From assembly GCA_014874235.1 (NCBI GenBank), contig JACWAC010000082.1, forward strand, positions 1 to 5,728: 5,728 nucleotides of DNA. Direction: 5' to 3'. Shown piece after piece: positions 4,653 to 5,728 of the stretch. The stretch is from Thermoplasmatales archaeon. Lineage in GTDB: Archaea > Thermoplasmatota > Thermoplasmata > Thermoplasmatales > GCA-001856825. Position 1 is the stretch's first letter; every line of letters begins with the position of its first letter. Made by a program: the position numbers and the translations under genes. The notes below the pieces were generated by a model. It was not told where the DNA came from and made no database searches. It saw only the letters and a program-made list of their open reading frames with translations.

Positions 4653-5728
4653 GCTCCGTATTTTTCTGCCCTGTTCGCAGAACTGAGCAGGACGTTCATA
4701 AGGTCACTTCCTTTCAGTCTGAGATATCCGTCCTTTGCTCTGATTTCGTCAAACTCCCCCACTCCATCCTTTCTACACCCGGGATACCTAAGCAGTATCG
4801 GAACCGGATCAGACGTATGCTCTTTAGCACTTGCAGGTGTGGAATGATCGCCGGTGAAGCAGATGACAGTTTCATTCCTTATCTTCAGCACAGTTTCTCC
4901 TAGAGCCCTGTCGATCTTTTCTATGAATTCCTTCTTGGCCAATCCATTGCCGTCATGCCCGGCAATATCGGTTCCCTTCACGTTCACTATCACGAAATCG
5001 ACCTCTTTGAGCGCCTCGATGGCTGCCGAAAATTTAGCCCTGACGTCTGTATCTGTGGAACCTGTCACATCCTTAGGAGTGAAGTCCTTCAACCCAATCA
5101 ATCTGCAGATACCCGATACGAGCGCTACTGCTGCGATATATCCACCCTTCAAGGAGTATCTTTCGTTGAAATTGGGAAGGACTGGAACCAGCCCGCCACC
5201 CCTGTACAGGATCGCATTTGCCTCCCTCAACCCTTCAGCTTTTCTCTTTGTGTTGAGGGGTTGTTTGCTTAGAATGCTAAGGGAGCGGTTATAAAACTCA
5301 TTCAGGACCCTAGCTGTCTTCTCGCCATCTTTTGAGGTGGGAACTATGTCCCTAGGTCGGAGATTATCAGCGTGGGGATCGTTATCCGTAACATTGGTTG
5401 AGACGCCTACACCTCTGAGAACGAGGGCTGCCCTGTGCTCAGTCCCTTCCTTAAACAGTATCTCAATGTCCTCTACCTTCATGTTGAGAGGCTTTGCAAG
5501 CTCAATAGTTCCTTCCCTGATTCTTCCAGCTCTCCTATCGATCACGACGCCGTTGACGTCCACAGTTGCAAAATTCGCTCTGAAGGCAACGTCTCCGCCC
5601 CTTAGTGTCAGACCCGTTCCCATCGCCTCGAATGGTCCCCTGCCTGTGTAGTACTTGAACGGATCGTAGCCAAGATAGTTCAGGTGTGAAGTATCTGACC
5701 CGGGAATTATGCCAGGCTGTATTGGGTC
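4649..5728 (-). CDS. apgM: 2,3-bisphosphoglycerate-independent phosphoglycerate mutase, archaeal type (N-terminus cut)
   Basis: ApgM interconverts 3-phosphoglycerate and 2-phosphoglycerate in glycolysis and gluconeogenesis. It is a cytoplasmic, metal-dependent member of the alkaline phosphatase superfamily. The window holds 359 residues; the frame stays open to the right edge, so about 45-50 N-terminal residues, including the catalytic-serine motif, lie outside. Numbering from base 5728: PGIIPGSDTSHLNYLGYDP (5-23) and YYTGRGPFEAMGTG (27-40) are the substrate-binding signature, followed by GDVAFRANFATVD (45-57). Metal ligands are visible as KGTDIAGHDGN (D254, H258), FTGDH (D294, H295) and KEH (H304). 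The ATG at 5623 inside GPFEAMGTG is internal, not the true start. Some relatives of this family act as alternative homoserine kinases, but PGIxPGSDTxHL fits true mutases better. The gene is convergent with the TPR gene, with overlapping stops. Confidence 0.93.
   Translation of the reverse strand, partial: DPIQPGIIPGSDTSHLNYLGYDPFKYYTGRGPFEAMGTGLTLRGGDVAFRANFATVDVNGVVIDRRAGRIREGTIELAKPLNMKVEDIEILFKEGTEHRAALVLRGVGVSTNVTDNDPHADNLRPRDIVPTSKDGEKTARVLNEFYNRSLSILSKQPLNTKRKAEGLREANAILYRGGGLVPVLPNFNERYSLKGGYIAAVALVSGICRLIGLKDFTPKDVTGSTDTDVRAKFSAAIEALKEVDFVIVNVKGTDIAGHDGNGLAKKEFIEKIDRALGETVLKIRNETVICFTGDHSTPASAKEHTSDPVPILLRYPGCRKDGVGEFDEIRAKDGYLRLKGSDLMNVLLSSANRAEKYGA
4660..4664 (+). terminator. T5 tract just after TPR gene stop
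   Basis: TTTTT begins seven bases after the TPR gene's TAA, inside the convergent apgM coding region (codons for the C-terminal AEKYGA). It is the only T run near the end of the TPR gene and could serve as an archaeal T-tract terminator. A five-base run is weak evidence on its own. Confidence 0.25.

Noticed and set aside
4854..5294. 146-codon plus-strand frame inside apgM
   Set aside because: It is antisense to the conserved ApgM metal-binding region and has no convincing protein features.
4649..5728. Alternative homoserine kinase of the ApgM-like family, working with hom
   Set aside because: The idea is attractive beside hom, but the PGIIPGSDTSHL signature is that of true archaeal mutases, and the gene is in a different transcription unit from hom.

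Overview
This window is ordinary chromosomal DNA from an archaeon, most likely of the Thermoplasmata. The archaeal call rests on an archaeal-type TruD, an archaeal-type (ApgM) phosphoglycerate mutase, and TATA-like boxes about 26-28 bases upstream of start codons with no ribosome-binding site between, the arrangement expected of leaderless mRNAs. The narrower Thermoplasmata assignment is inference from this leaderless style and the protein types, not proof. No mobile element, CRISPR array, rRNA or tRNA is visible.

Layout from left to right. (1) Bases 1-323, minus strand: the N-terminal 107 residues of an unrecognised multi-pass membrane protein that runs off the left edge. (2) A 55-bp divergent promoter region whose palindromic TTAATTAA lies almost equidistant from the starts on both sides. 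(3) truD, plus strand, tRNA pseudouridine-13 synthase. (4) Minus strand, a two-gene operon read right to left: hom (homoserine dehydrogenase, 3661-2693), then a CPBP/Abi-type intramembrane protease with a C-terminal zinc ribbon (2693-1575), joined by a one-base TGATG stop/start overlap. (5) A 328-bp gene-free stretch (3662-3989) holding the hom promoter and, on the plus strand, a likely independent small RNA (about 3803-3948) with a TATA-like element, a 7-bp hairpin, a 14-bp stem with a two-base bulge, and a T-rich end. (6) A leaderless TPR-repeat protein, plus strand, 3990-4652. (7) apgM, minus strand, lacking its N-terminus at the right edge.

The metabolic genes are housekeeping: hom makes homoserine for threonine and methionine, apgM works in glycolysis/gluconeogenesis, and truD modifies tRNA. 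Both convergent gene pairs (truD/protease and TPR/apgM) overlap through their stop codons, so there is no intergenic room for terminators. The most interesting element is the undescribed structured RNA candidate between hom and the TPR gene. The second is the divergent promoter that appears to share one palindromic TATA element. The third is the zinc-ribbon CPBP protease coupled to hom.
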